Source: Panopea generosa (Eukaryota > Mollusca > Bivalvia > Adapedonta > Hiatellidae). From it: a stretch of 64,000 nucleotides of DNA. The stretch covers positions 10,876,995 to 10,940,994 of the forward strand of contig CM055905.1 of NCBI GenBank assembly GCA_029582155.1, written 5' to 3'. Each line of letters begins with the position of its first letter. The first letter of the stretch is position 1. A program made the translations under genes and the position numbers. Positions 47,764 through 58,721 of this stretch are shown piece by piece. The notes beneath the pieces are model-generated. The model had not been told where the DNA came from. It made no database searches and saw nothing but the letters and a program-made list of their open reading frames with translations.

Positions 47764-48444
47764 TTCATGGATTAAGGCCGCTGTAAGATCACGGACATTG
47801 TTAATTTCGTGATTTATCCTCAAATTTCGCCCGAGCAATGCCCAAATATGCTCAATACGGTTCATGTCGGGGCTACATGCAGGCCACTGCAAGACTCCGA
47901 CACCGTTTCTCTGCAGAAAATCCCTAGTGCGCAATGCTGTGTGCGGCCTAGCATTGTCATGCATAAGAATACCAGGATGAGCAGTCAAGAACGGAACCAC
48001 TACTGATTGCAGAACCTGATCGACATAGCGATCGGCGTTCATATTTCCTTGAACAACAATTAGGTCGGTCTTTATACCCCCCATAATGCCACCCCAGACC
48101 ATTAACCCACCTCCCCCAAAGCGATCACGTTCAAGTCATCGTTACGCTCCCCGCATCTTCGATACACCCGTAACCTACCGTATGCAAAACCTACGTTGAA
48201 CCTGCTCTCTTCTGAAAACAGCACTCTGGACCACTGGGCACGCGTCCAGTGACGATGACGTCACGCCCAGAACAGCCGGCGCTGACGATTTGCTCTATTT
48301 AGAACTTGTCCAACGTATGGTCGCATTGGTCTGATTGGTGCCGGGTCGGTACGTAAACGTCTCAATACGGTTTGCGATGATATGCCGTATTCAATCGCCG
48401 TACTTTTCGCTGTCTTGAAGCGTCGACGTCTATATGTTAACGTC
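47764..48444 (-). pseudogene. Tc1 transposase, C-terminal part, disrupted
   Basis: Order: TLTYRRRRFKTAKSTAIEYG (second helix-turn-helix), an in-frame tga where FWARRHRHW is expected (about 48261), VLFSEESRFNV, a frameshift before ERDRFGGGGLMVWGGIMGG, HDNARPHTALRTRDFLQRNG and WPACSPDMNRIEHIWALLGR. The spacing of the second Asp (DNARPH) and Glu (IEH) is 34 residues, the DD34E Tc1 signature. The first catalytic Asp, normally FSDES, is Glu here. Stop, frameshift, insertion and active-site change all mark a dead gene. Confidence 0.9.
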
Positions 48445-48470
48445 ATATACTACGGAATCCGGTTAGTGCC

Positions 48471-49066
48471 ACATTGAATATCGTGCGTCGCCCTTGTACT
48501 GCGACGCACGACATACAGTGCGACACACGATACGACACACGATATTCCAACGCGACACTCGATACGACACACGACATGCGAAGCGACACACGATATATCA
48601 TGCGACATGCGATACGACGCACGACAATTGAATATAGGAATGTCGCGTTATCGCACTGTCGTGGTACAAGGGCGACACACGAAATGTCGCGGTAAATATC
48701 GTGTTTCGTTTCGCATGTCGTGTGTCGTATCGTGTGTCGCGTTGGAATATCGCGTGTCGTATCATGTGTCGTTTCGAATGTCGTGTGTCGTGGTACAAGG
48801 GCGACGCACGATATTTGACGCGACACTCGATACGACACACGACATTCAAGCGACACACGAAACGACGCACGACATGCGAAGCGACGCACGACATTATATC
48901 GCGCAAATGTCGTGGAATTGTCGTGTGTCGTGCTATAATGTCACTGATCAAAAACGCGACACACGACATACGAAGCGACACTCCATACGACATACGACAT
49001 GCGAAGCGACGCACGACATTATATCGTGCAAATGTCGTGGATTTGTCGTGTGTCTATCGGTGTGCT
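48471..49066. repeat. Left arm: CpG-rich satellite-like repeats
   Basis: Dense cgacacacgat / atcgtgtgtcg words in both orientations, so the arm also folds on itself. Shadow frames open on both strands (Arg/Thr/His-rich) only because of the word structure. Confidence 0.9.
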
Positions 49067-49282
49067 AGTTAATAAATCACACGGTGAAGTTGGATCAGGT
49101 ACATGTATACAATTAAATATTATTTTACAATTAAATATTATTTTACTGTCCAATAAAGTAAAATAATATTTAATTGTATACGTGTACCTGATGTTTACTC
49201 CAAAATCCAATGCCATTAAAACTTGTATTTCCAGGTACGTATACCCGGCATTAAACAATCTTCGAATATCTTCATCAGCCAT
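49019..49282 (-). pseudogene. IS3EU/integrase-like transposase N-terminus, interrupted
   Basis: ATG at 49282 begins MADEDIRRLFNAGYTYLEIQ and continues VLMALDFGVNI. The 'F..GYTY.EI..LM...FGV.IS' pattern is like the N-terminal helix-turn-helix of integrase-core transposases in fish and invertebrates (from memory). Homology stops exactly where an AT-rich palindrome begins (49192). The remaining codons are low complexity. No DDE core was found in the element. Confidence 0.5.
49094..49192. repeat. AT-rich palindrome inside the IS3EU-like ORF
   Basis: Arms atcaggtacatgtatacaat-taaatattattttac and its inverse gtaaaataatatttaattgt-atacgtgtacctgat (35 bp, one mismatch). An 18-bp internal direct duplication aattaaatattattttac lies on one side of the loop. 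It could be a tiny MITE or part of the host element. Confidence 0.8.
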
Positions 49283-50219
49283 GTCTCTTCAAGGTGTACC
49301 ATTGTATAATTATTGAGTTATGGACAATCCGGCCCCGCTACCAATTCGGCCCGTAGACAAAACGTCCTTGGTTAATCCGGCCCTATTTAGCATGGTCAAT
49401 CCGGCCCCACTTTTATTTTATAAATTATAGCATTTATTTTTTTATATTTCTAATTAAAAAAGTAATATACTGAATAGTTATTATATAATTTGAAATGCAC
49501 ATAATAATTACTGCGGGATTGTTATTGAAAAAAATGACTGGTAACGGGAATTACATAGTACACATATAATAATCAGTGATTGTTAATGAAAGTAACTGTT
49601 TTGGGAGATTAAATTGGACAAAACACACTTATGATTTATAATTCAATTTAATAAGAATGGCTATAGAAAATGAAATGAATATAATTATATACGTAGCTCT
49701 CTCTCTCTCTCATTAAAATCAAAGATATTTACAAAAAAAAGATAAAACACAAAAACTATCGTCTACTTCTTCGATTAAAATAGAGGGTGATAAACACAAC
49801 AGGTAGGTGTTTAAATCCTCAGAATTAAATACATATATTTTTAATAGTTTCTGAGGTTGGACAAGTATAACGTAAACATTTAAATACTTTGTCAAATATA
49901 TACTTGAGTAGATCAACACAAAAAGATATATATATCAAATTATTTAAAAGAAAACACAATAATTTGCCACCTTTGACATTTGTCGCACGAAACAGCATGT
50001 CGCCTCGGCCGTACAGTGTTCCGACAGGTTATACACCAATCATCCATTTTAAAGTTATCAAAGTTAACAATATAAAACACTAAAATCTAGTATAACAACA
50101 AATAGCAGTCCGTTTAAGTATCACATCAAATCATGTATATAAAATTGATATTGAACATCTGTACTTTTATACACACGCGGATGGTACTCTATTAGTACTT
50201 GCTACATTTCCATTGTTTC

Positions 50220-50790
50220 AATATTTGTAATGTATGAAAAGACATGTTAATTTGTTCGCATGATGCGCGACCAAAGTATTAGGTCTACCTTTAATTTCGA
50301 AAAGCGGTACGTTTTTAATTAACAGTTTTTAAATATCAAAAGAGATGTTTTACTAAATGCAAATTGATTTACATTGTGTCAACATTGTGTCTATTTATTT
50401 GTTTGCATATTGCCCGACGTAAATAATTAAGATTAGTTTTAAATCAAACGCAAATTGATTTCATTATTCTAATAACTGGGATGTATGAAAAACATGTTTA
50501 TTTGTTTGCACAATGTGCGACGTCTGTATTGGCGTTTAGATATTTGTAATCAAACACAAATTGATCTTCATTGTTACGTCTTTGGTTTAATCGTTTAAGC
50601 GATACGCTTCTAATCAAACGCAAATTGTTTTCCTTGTTCAAATAATTGTTGTAATTGTTTGCACAATGCACGACCCGAGTAATCAAGTTTACCTTTAATT
50701 TTTAAAAAAAACGTTAACTTAATTGTTTAAACATAAAAAACCCGTATACTTGTTATTACAATGTGTGACACAAATTATCAAGTTTAACGC
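50220..50790. repeat. Degenerate tandem repeat of roughly 125 bp in the element centre
   Basis: The phrases tgtttgcacaatgtgcgac and aatcaaacgcaaattgattt recur about four to five times with strong divergence. Confidence 0.6.
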
Positions 50791-50922
50791 TACCATGTTT
50801 ATTTCATGAATATTTTAATGATTAATAACTGCATCATATATTTTATATGTATATAATAATTGTTATGTATGTAATAATATAATAAATAACACTGATATTG
50901 CTATATAAAACAGAAATAAAAA

Positions 50923-51243
50923 GCGTGCGTCGCCCTTGTACCACGACAGTGCGATAACGCGACATTCCTATATTCAATTGTCGTGCGTCGTATCGCATGT
51001 CGCATGATATATCGTGTGTCGCTTCGCATGTCGTGTGTAGTATCGAATGTCGCGTTGGAATATCGTGTGTCGTATCGTGTGTCGCTCGCCCTTGTACCAC
51101 GACAGTGCGATAACGCGACATTCCTATATTCAATTGTCGTGCGTCGTATCGCATGTCGCATGATATATCGTGTGTCGCTTCGCATGTCGTGTGTAGTATC
51201 GAATGTCGCGTTGGAATATCGTGTGTCGTATCGTGTGTCGCAT
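50923..51243. repeat. Right arm: two 156-bp satellite subunits
   Basis: cgcccttgtaccacgacagt at 50931 and again at 51087 start two almost identical subunits (spacing 156 bp), both inverted relative to the left arm. Confidence 0.9.
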
Positions 51244-51316
51244 TGTATGTCGTGCGTCGCGGTACAAGGGCGACTCACGATATTCAATGTGGCACTAACC
51301 GGATTCCGTAATATAC

Positions 51317-51480
51317 CGATCTTGTCCAACCGTCGTTACTTTGGGCCTACCAGCTCTAGGGCGGTCCAAAATAATACCAGTTACATTATAACGCTGCTAC
51401 AGGTAAATGGTAGTACGCCTGTTGCAATTCATCTGTCGACGCCAGAAGCAAGCAATTGAAGAGATTCAATTCTTTGGTTT
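51317..51480 (-). pseudogene. Tc1 transposase, N-terminal part
   Basis: Minus strand: LSENQRIESLQLLASGVDR then a stop, a decayed stretch, and RPRAGRPKVTTVGQDRY just at the insertion point. This is the first helix-turn-helix plus the GRP(K/R) hook of Tc1 proteins. Confidence 0.75.
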
Positions 51481-51834
51481 TCAGACAGCCTAGGCCTGTT
51501 CAAAGCAGTGTGAGTTAGAAAGTAAAGTGGTTTTTACATCAGCAAGGTGCATAGGAAGTCGGTCAGTGATAAACCGGTTTTCAATAAACGGATGCACGAG
51601 ATTGACGTGCGAAAATTGCATAACAACGTCCGGTCGAAATATTCGACACTAATTAAGTCAAATTGACCTAACATGAGTGTACGGTATCATTTAGTAGGCA
51701 TGTACTCGACATGTGAAATTTTGATCGAAAAACATTAACATTGACACAGAAAATAGAAAAACAAAAGTGTGTAGTTTCTTTTGGCATTCAGTATATATTA
51801 AGAATATTATATTTAGATTGTATAATGCTAATTT

Positions 51835-51980
51835 ATTTTAGCTGGGAGCGTAAATGAACTATTCTACAGTCCGCTTCCTAGGTAGAGAAGTACTGAGTAT
51901 TTTTTTAGAGACATCGGGTCGAGCTAGGGATCGAACCCACAACCTCTGGTGTAAGCGTTTAACACTCTATTCACTACATA
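51835..51980 (-). mobile_element. SINE family D copy
   Basis: Minus strand: gtagtgaatagagtgttaaa, box B gtgggttcgatccctagctc-gacc, cgatgtctctaaaaaaatac-tcag, ctctacctaggaagcggac. It starts 40 bp outside the Tc1 right end. Confidence 0.7.
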
Positions 51981-52551
51981 AAATCGTCAAATTGTTAGTT
52001 ATTGACCAAAAGCTATAAAATGGTTTTAGATATTTCATTGTTCAATCATGGAGATGTGGGCAAGCATGCAACTATGAAACGACATTCATATTATCTTGTT
52101 TCATATTTCAGGATATACACAGTTTAAATGGTCGTGGTGTATTGTTTTTGTCATATATCCAAGGTTAAATATCAAGTTTATAATGATGACGTAAGGAACC
52201 GGGCCAGGGCGATTTTTTATTACTTTTCTGTAATAAAGGTCAAATAGAAACATTGGTCAAAACTATGTTTGAAACACAATATGATTGATGTCGACCAAAA
52301 TAATTACTTTAAACGTGCCATTTTTATTGATCAATTAATCTACCCGTGAACTTACCTTTCAACGAGGTAAGAGCAAGTGCATTATATCTAATTAAGATTC
52401 ACATAGTCGATATTAACACTTGACACAATGCTTGAGAGTTTTAATTTGACATTTATTTTTTTTCCAACATTATCAAGTTTTTTATTTAATAATGATGTCG
52501 AACCTTTTTCATTGGGTTTTATCCATTTGAATCATGTGTGTTTATTGGCAA

Positions 52552-52785
52552 TGCCGCTTATCTATTGTGGGATTGACGCCTATTTATTGTGAGATTGGTT
52601 CATATTTATTGTGGGATTGACGCATATTCATTGTGGGATTGGTACATATTTATTGTGGGATTGACGCCTATTTATTTTGAGATTAGTGCATATTTATTGT
52701 GGGATTGGCGCATATTTTTTGTGGGATTGGTACATTTTGATTGTGTGATTTGCGCATATTTATTATGGGATTGCCGCCTGTTTTC
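52552..52785. repeat. 23-bp minisatellite, about 10 units
   Basis: The unit ttattgtgggattgacgcct-att alternates between ...gacgc... and ...ggtac/ggttc... variants. Confidence 0.9.
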
Positions 52786-54017
52786 AACAGTATTACAATT
52801 ACATTACGCCGGTCAGCGCACCAAATCTTCGTTCCTGGGATCAAGCTAGTACGAGACACATCCTCATCTCTGCTCGTCAGAGGCTTATACCCAGAGATTG
52901 CGGATTTGTGGCAAAATGAACAAAGTTAACGGTGAATCATCAAAGAGTTTGGACCATGATCCGAACTCGCGATAGACAAGACAGCCACCCGGTCCGGCTG
53001 TTTATGGCTTCTAAATAGTATCATGTTACTTTATATGTGTGTGATTTAGACATAATTTGATAAAAGTACGCAATTTAAGTAACATTAAATTTAAATTATT
53101 CGAATGTTTAACAACCTTAAAGAAAAAGGCAGCTTTATACGCTGTGAATGCGTTGCACATGGTTAAGTAAATTAATCACATAACACTATTATAGCATCAT
53201 GGTAAGTATTTTACATTACCTCCGAATCAACACATTCAATCTGGAATTTAATTGTTTTTTGTGGTAATGTGGTCGCGTGTTTTGCTATAATATATATTTG
53301 ATGGGTACAAACGATAATAAAACAGTAACTATAGCATTCCATTTATTCTATACATTTTGCATCGGTTTCCGATACTGATATTTAACAAGTTTCAAGTCTA
53401 TTGGCAGACATAGGAACATATTTGCCTTTACAACAAACATAATACAAATATGGCAAAGACATGCAAAAACATATAACGTAATACACAATATATAATAACA
53501 CACATAAAAAACAGTTACACGTTCTAGGATATTCTTTCGAATTTCAAACGTTTCTTTTATAAATTAAGATATATTAAACAGTGTTTTATGGCCTCCCTTA
53601 TGTGTATTGATGATTTATACTAATGTGTTATACATCTAGATAATATTAAGCTCAGAGCGTTTGTCAACCCGATAGCTATCCACTGTCTTAGCGCTCACTA
53701 CTGTCAATATAGTTCTAATAAGATTCTATTTGTTTAAAAAACGATTGTTTGGTTTTAAATGTATTGTTTAGCAATAAAAAAACTTTGACTTGTTCATGAT
53801 AGGGTTTTAACAATGTTATCCATAATCGGTAAGTATTTCTCTCTCTCTCTCTCTTTATATTTGTTTATTAGGTAGTTGCTAGGTTATTGTTTTTATTTAT
53901 TTTCATCTGTATTTCAGTTTTATAACGGTGGTCAGTGCACCTAATCATCCATCTTTGCATGTCATGGTTTGGTTAAAAAGGTATTAAGCTTTATTACCAG
54001 TGATTTATCTCTTATAT
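52786..54017. other. Unassigned; (ct)n tract near 53840
   Basis: No gene seen. ctctctctctctctctc microsatellite at about 53839-53856. ggtcagcgcaccaaatc (52806) resembles ggtcagtgcacctaatc (53928), a possible short shared repeat. Confidence 0.4.
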
Positions 54018-54345
54018 TTTGGTTAATGTCTCACTTAAGAATTACCTCCCTAATATGACGGTAGCAAGATTCTTACGCCTGAGAAATAAGAGCTGTGTAA
54101 AGCAGTTGGGCATTGTTGAAAATGCATAACAGTGTCATATTGCTTTGTGCATATGAGAACATTGAGCATTTTCATGATTTCTGCCAAGTTCGGATGACAT
54201 TGGGAAGTGTTATGAGGCTATACCAGTTTAAAGATGCTAAGTGATACACTGCAAGAAATAGGCAGAATTGTCAAAACTGAAGAAGTGTCATCAATCCATC
54301 GAAAGTGTGAAAAAGCAATCTGATCAACGCCATATATTTTTCTAT
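54018..54345 (+). repeat. Dispersed repeat, copy 1 (pair with 60515)
   Basis: gtctcacttaagaattacct, atgacggtagcaagattctt, then agatgctaagtgatacactg-caa and gtgtcatcaatccatcgaaa align in order with 60.5-60.8 kb over about 330 bp. The class is unknown; no tRNA-like boxes seen. Confidence 0.75.
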
Positions 54346-54554
54346 GGGAACAATGCACTTTTAGAACCATTGGTAATGTATGCAGTGTTCATGAAGTGCA
54401 TTTCGTCATATGCAAAACAGTACAAAATTTACTATTTTGTGAGATGTTAAGGTGCTCAATCAAAGTTACTACAAACATTGTCTTATACTTGTTCTTCTCC
54501 AAACTATTTCCGTATTATTGTTCCAAGCCTTTTTTTCCTGAGAAAATTCCTTTA

Positions 54555-54780
54555 GACTACTAGTTTAAATTTATTTATTTTATTTCGTTTTGTGAAACAA
54601 GTTCTTACACTTTGGGCAAATCACAATCGAAATATTACTGGATAGAACCTGGTCCAGTACTAATCATATGCGGAAAATGTATCTAGCTCAAATACACCAC
54701 ACATAGCCGTGACGGAGGATCGAACCCACAAGCTTCCGATCGTGGTTGGTTCGATGCTCTTCCACTGGACCATGATGACT
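54555..54780 (-). mobile_element. SINE family E, full copy
   Basis: Minus strand: catggtccagtggaagagca (box A), gcttgtgggttcgatcctcc (box B), gtgtggtgtatttgagctag, tccgcatatgattagtactg-gacc, ending aacttgtttcacaaaacgaa-ataaaataaataaa. Confidence 0.78.
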
Positions 54781-55776
54781 TTAAGGATCGGAATAATCTG
54801 ACTGAAATACTTTTTCGTTGATCAACGATTACTTTCAAAATCCGTAGCACTTGATGTCAAAATGGTTATATAACACGATCACTTTATTGGCTACGAAGTA
54901 GGTCAGCATCTATTCACGGTCTATGGCATTTTGTGTATTTTGAGCGATTTTATTGGCTGAAAAAAGTAGGGCATTATCTGAAAATATGTCTTTGTTCTTT
55001 GAATGTTTGCCTTTGCTCTGTGAATATTTTTACACGTATACCAGCATATAAACAAAATAAGAAAGCCCTTATTCTAAACTATATTCTTAATGAGGACATT
55101 ATATATATAATTTTATATGGAAGACTTCAGAATGAATTCTGCGTAGAACTATCGTCCTTCCGAAAATAACTGGCAAACTTTCTCAGATAAAGTTGTTGGA
55201 GAAAGCGGGACTCTGACCAACGACCTTAGCTACATGGTGATATTTTAATATCTTCATAGAACCATAGAAAGGTCAATATATATTCGCTTAACATGTTTTC
55301 TGAAGTAGACAGACGGCTCCATTCCAATCACAATAAATGTTTAAATATGATTTGAATTAGGCAGTATTTACACTTGGCTAGTGTTATATATATCCCGATT
55401 AATTGAATTTTATTGTAAGTTTTAATCAATTGGTATTTCAATTGAAATAATGTTAAACGCAGTTCAAGACAGCCATACATATACAGGTAATCAATGACTT
55501 TCTTTTCTTTAGTGTACTCATTAAGCCTAGTTCAGTACGTAAATGTCGCGCCATTAGAACTGCTAAAGCAAATACAAAACTGTTAGTCAATTTATTTTCA
55601 ATTAGAAAATACTTTTAATAAATACTTGATTATTGACTGTGGCATAATGCAAGCGTGTTGGGAGTCCAAATATAGCTCATTTATTTGAATATCCATAAAG
55701 AAAAATAAACAACAAGATGTACATGTAAATTGATCTTTAATACATTTTTGTAATTAGAATCAAATAATAAATATGT

Positions 55777-56025
55777 TTAACCCTTTACTTCATAGATACC
55801 CCTTTCTGAACACTTCCTGCACTGTTTTCCACTCTGTCAGTTAATATAAACATAATTCACCCAATAATTCAAAAGCCTTCTATATAAGAGGTGTCCAAAG
55901 GCATCTATAATAGAGGTGTCCAAAGGCGTTTATATTAGAGGTGTCCAAAGGCGTCTATATTAGAGGTGTCCAAAGGTGTCTATATTAGAGGTGTCCTAAG
56001 GCGTCTATATAAAGTAAATGGTTAA
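55777..56025. mobile_element. piggyBac-like MITE, copy 2 (opposite orientation)
   Basis: ttaa/ccctttacttcatag at the left, aagtaaatgg/ttaa at the right, with intact TTAA on both sides. It contains five 25-bp gaggtgtccaaaggcgtcta-tatta units and one arm of the hairpin seen at 4.66 kb. 241 bp between the TTAA sites. Confidence 0.78.
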
Positions 56026-57495
56026 TGATTGGAGCAACTATAAAGTTAACATTTTATAGTAATTACTTTATGAAAATAAGAAAAAGACCTCCTAAGTAAA
56101 TTTAAATGTTATATAGCACACCAAACACAACTTATCTGTTCCCTTTTTACCTCTCGTAACAGTTATATCCCTTTGCTATCTGTGTATCGGGTTGTTCTAT
56201 TTCATATGTGATGTAGATATTAAATTTATCATAATTGACAGCAACAGCTTTGATATCTCAATCTTGAGCTTTCCGTTGATAATTTAGGGCAGTATATCAG
56301 GATTTCTAAAAATATATCATGTGATAAAAAAATACTTTTCCCAAATATATCATGCCAATAGAAACTCACTTAGGCCTTATATGTCAAAATAATATTCTGA
56401 AATGTTTCCTAACTTGGCCTACATGTAAAGTTAAGACTAAAATAGAATTGCAGCGTAATTTAGGACGTATAAATTGATTCACCAGATTTCTATTTTATCC
56501 GTCATATATTTATTTGAGATTAGTTCTATTTACTTCATTTTTTAAAACATTTACAGCGATATTGCCTGATATAGATCTACTGCCTTGAAAATATTGATCA
56601 ATTAAAGAGATTTTTTATACTCGACCCAGAGTATTTCTGGTTCCTTGAAATAACGGAGCTCGTCAAGAGTTGATAAAAATAGAAACGTCGCTTATTCCGA
56701 TGTTAGAGAGGTTTTGCATAATAATTATATATAATACTCCTCAGGGACTAACTTGGTAAAACCGAGATAACTTTTATCACCGCTGTGATGGCATGTAGGA
56801 GTCGAATTCCTAACCTTTCGTCTATCCGTTTCCCTGAAGTTAAATTATTAATTTTTAAATAACTTTACACAAATTACCATTATGAAATGATGCGGAAGAC
56901 CCTAGCCCAAGTTTCAATAAATATCTCAACTTGAGATTTTCCTCAACTCAAATGTTTAAAAGGCTATTCGTTTTGTATTCGATTCTTTACCAATGAGTAC
57001 ATATGTGTTGTAACTTCATTTCTGTGTGGTCATTCACTGTGTAATGAGTCAATGTGCATCAAAAGATTTTCAAATTTTTGATTTGAAGAAAATCTCAGCT
57101 TGAGATGTTTAGTGAAACGCTTAGATACACAATTAAAAATGTGTATATAGAAACTATTATAGAAATTTGTATTCGTGTCCGATAGTAAGTTTGTCATTAC
57201 TGAGGGATTTTGAAATAACTTGGCTCAAATGATCATCATAAGATATCATTCAGACATGACGAAATGTTATACCCAATATCCATATCCGTAACTCATAGGT
57301 CAAGGTTATACTTTGACATAAAACTCAAAAATTCTTAACTATATATATATAATGTAGAAAATAGACTTCGTGTTCGGTCTGTGTGATTGAATATTCATCG
57401 AGGAATTTTAAAAAAAGTTGCCACAAATAATCTCCATGATATAACGATGTCACGTACGCAAAACCTAGGTCCTTAAGTCAAAGGTTAAGGTCAGT

Positions 57496-57526
<31 letters not shown>

Positions 57527-57977
57527 AATAGTGCTTTCAAAGGAACGTTTTAGTAAGATATCAATTGCAACATAATATGTTGAGATAGTAATAGATTGTA
57601 TAGTGGCCTACTAGTTAAAATATATGCTGATATTCAGGAGTATGATCTATATATTTATATTAAATTATATAACTTAAAAATAGTAAACAATATGCACCAA
57701 AATAGAGATCTCCGCGCACACTAATGCAACAAGTATACCATACACAAACATTGCTTAGTATCTGAATAACATGTATAATGATTAATTAAAATAACAATTT
57801 CAACACTGGTTTACTGTAAAATCAGTATTCAACATTGCATGCATTCAAAATATACCATTTCAAATATGAGCAAAGTGTTTGAATGAAATGTAATATAAAA
57901 CAATACTGCCCATTTGTGATCAATGACATATCAGGCTTTATATTAACACAGTTTGTACTTGACGAAGTATAAGTTAA
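56026..57977. other. Unassigned; (ta)n at 57498-57524
   Basis: AT-rich. A tRNA-like box B (minus, gaattcgactcctacatgc) at about 56795 may be a SINE remnant. No gene supported. Confidence 0.4.
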
Positions 57978-58070
57978 AAAGCCATGTTGGGAAAGCCACG
58001 TTTGAGCACGTTGATTGGTCAGTAGCTTCAACTGAAAGTTTGGATGACGTCACAGTTTAGTAAGCGTTCC
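57978..58070 (+). repeat. CRE-carrying dispersed repeat, copy 4 (partial)
   Basis: catgttgggaaagccacgtt-tgagcacgttgattggtcag, ggatgacgtcacagtttagt-aagcgttcc. Perfect TGACGTCA at about 58045, some 450 bp beyond the kinase stop codon. Confidence 0.75.
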
Positions 58071-58519
58071 TCCATTCCATGTGCATAAATTACTTAAGTT
58101 ATAATTAATATCTAGTGTCACTAGATAACGCAAGCGCCACCAAACATGCAGAACCAGTATGTATCAGCAGCCATCTTGTATAATTCAAGTGAACGCTCTC
58201 AGTTTGTAAGTGTTTGTTGTATATTGATATCTTGCAGGAAGACGATATATCCTATGTAAACAACGATACCGGACGTCGGCCAACCCACACGTATATTACA
58301 ATTGTCACCATCCGTGACAAGGCGATGATAAACTGACATCCGAGCAGTACAGAATATGTATAAAACGGTAAGATGATGTGTCCAGCACAGTATCCACCAC
58401 TACCTGGCATGTTTTACACGTGCTTATTTTAACTCGGTGTTTAATATCACAAAATGTATGACGTAATAAATAATCATTTTACTAAATAATTGATGAATAC
58501 GAATATAAGAAGAGCAATG

Positions 58520-58721
58520 TCAGAAGTTTTCTTCATTTTCGTATTTGTAGCTGCCACCCATCGACAGGTTTACATAGGTTGTAGCGATGTCCGCGCCACG
58601 GTCCGTGTCGCCCAGCTGGTGATGTACGCGGTCCAACATAACAGCTATGCTCTCTTGTAGTGTCGCAAACGCTGGTCTGTCACCGGGCTCCATGCACCAA
58701 CATTTTCGCATTAACTTGTAT
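58520..58721 (-). CDS. RTK last coding exon: C-lobe end and docking tail
   Basis: Acceptor cccaccctatag. Starts by completing Leu, then [18 protein letters not shown], a helix [18 protein letters not shown], and the tail [23 protein letters not shown] before the stop. YVNL (Y-x-N) is a consensus Grb2 SH2 site and corresponds in position and sequence to the YVNV of vertebrate MET. The tail is very short and has two further Tyr. Confidence 0.88.

Larger units (their letters stand above)
48445..51316. mobile_element. 2.86-kb element with satellite-like inverted arms, IS3EU-like
   Basis: Ends tacggaatccggttagtgcc (48451) and the exact inverse ggcactaaccggattccgta (to 51310) are flanked by identical 6-bp atatac at 48445-48450 and 51311-51316. 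The insert lies in the Tc1 transposase. Inverted arms of 240 bp or more are built from CpG-rich tcgtgtgtcg / cgacacacga words. The centre is AT-rich and holds a short ORF (49282-49019 minus) resembling the N-terminus of integrase-like transposases. A 6-bp duplication is what I recall for IS3EU elements; superfamily assignment is inference. Confidence 0.8.
47413..51795 (-). mobile_element. Tc1-type transposon, dead, split by a second element
   Basis: The termini tatactgaatgccaaaagaa (47413) and its inverse ending at 51795 are 23-bp perfect inverted repeats including the TA target. Without the 2.86-kb insert and one target copy, the element is about 1.52 kb, normal for Tc1. The transposase is on the minus strand in two parts, 48444-47764 (C-terminal) and about 51480-51311 (N-terminal). 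The insertion falls in a GRPK...QDRY-MTLTYRRRRFKTA junction. Confidence 0.9.

Noticed and set aside
48443..49072. Arg/Thr/His-rich frames in both directions
   Set aside because: Artefact of cgacacacga word repeats in the arms of the nested transposon.
50843..51459. Frames over the right arm
   Set aside because: Same word-repeat artefact; they also cross the transposon end into Tc1.
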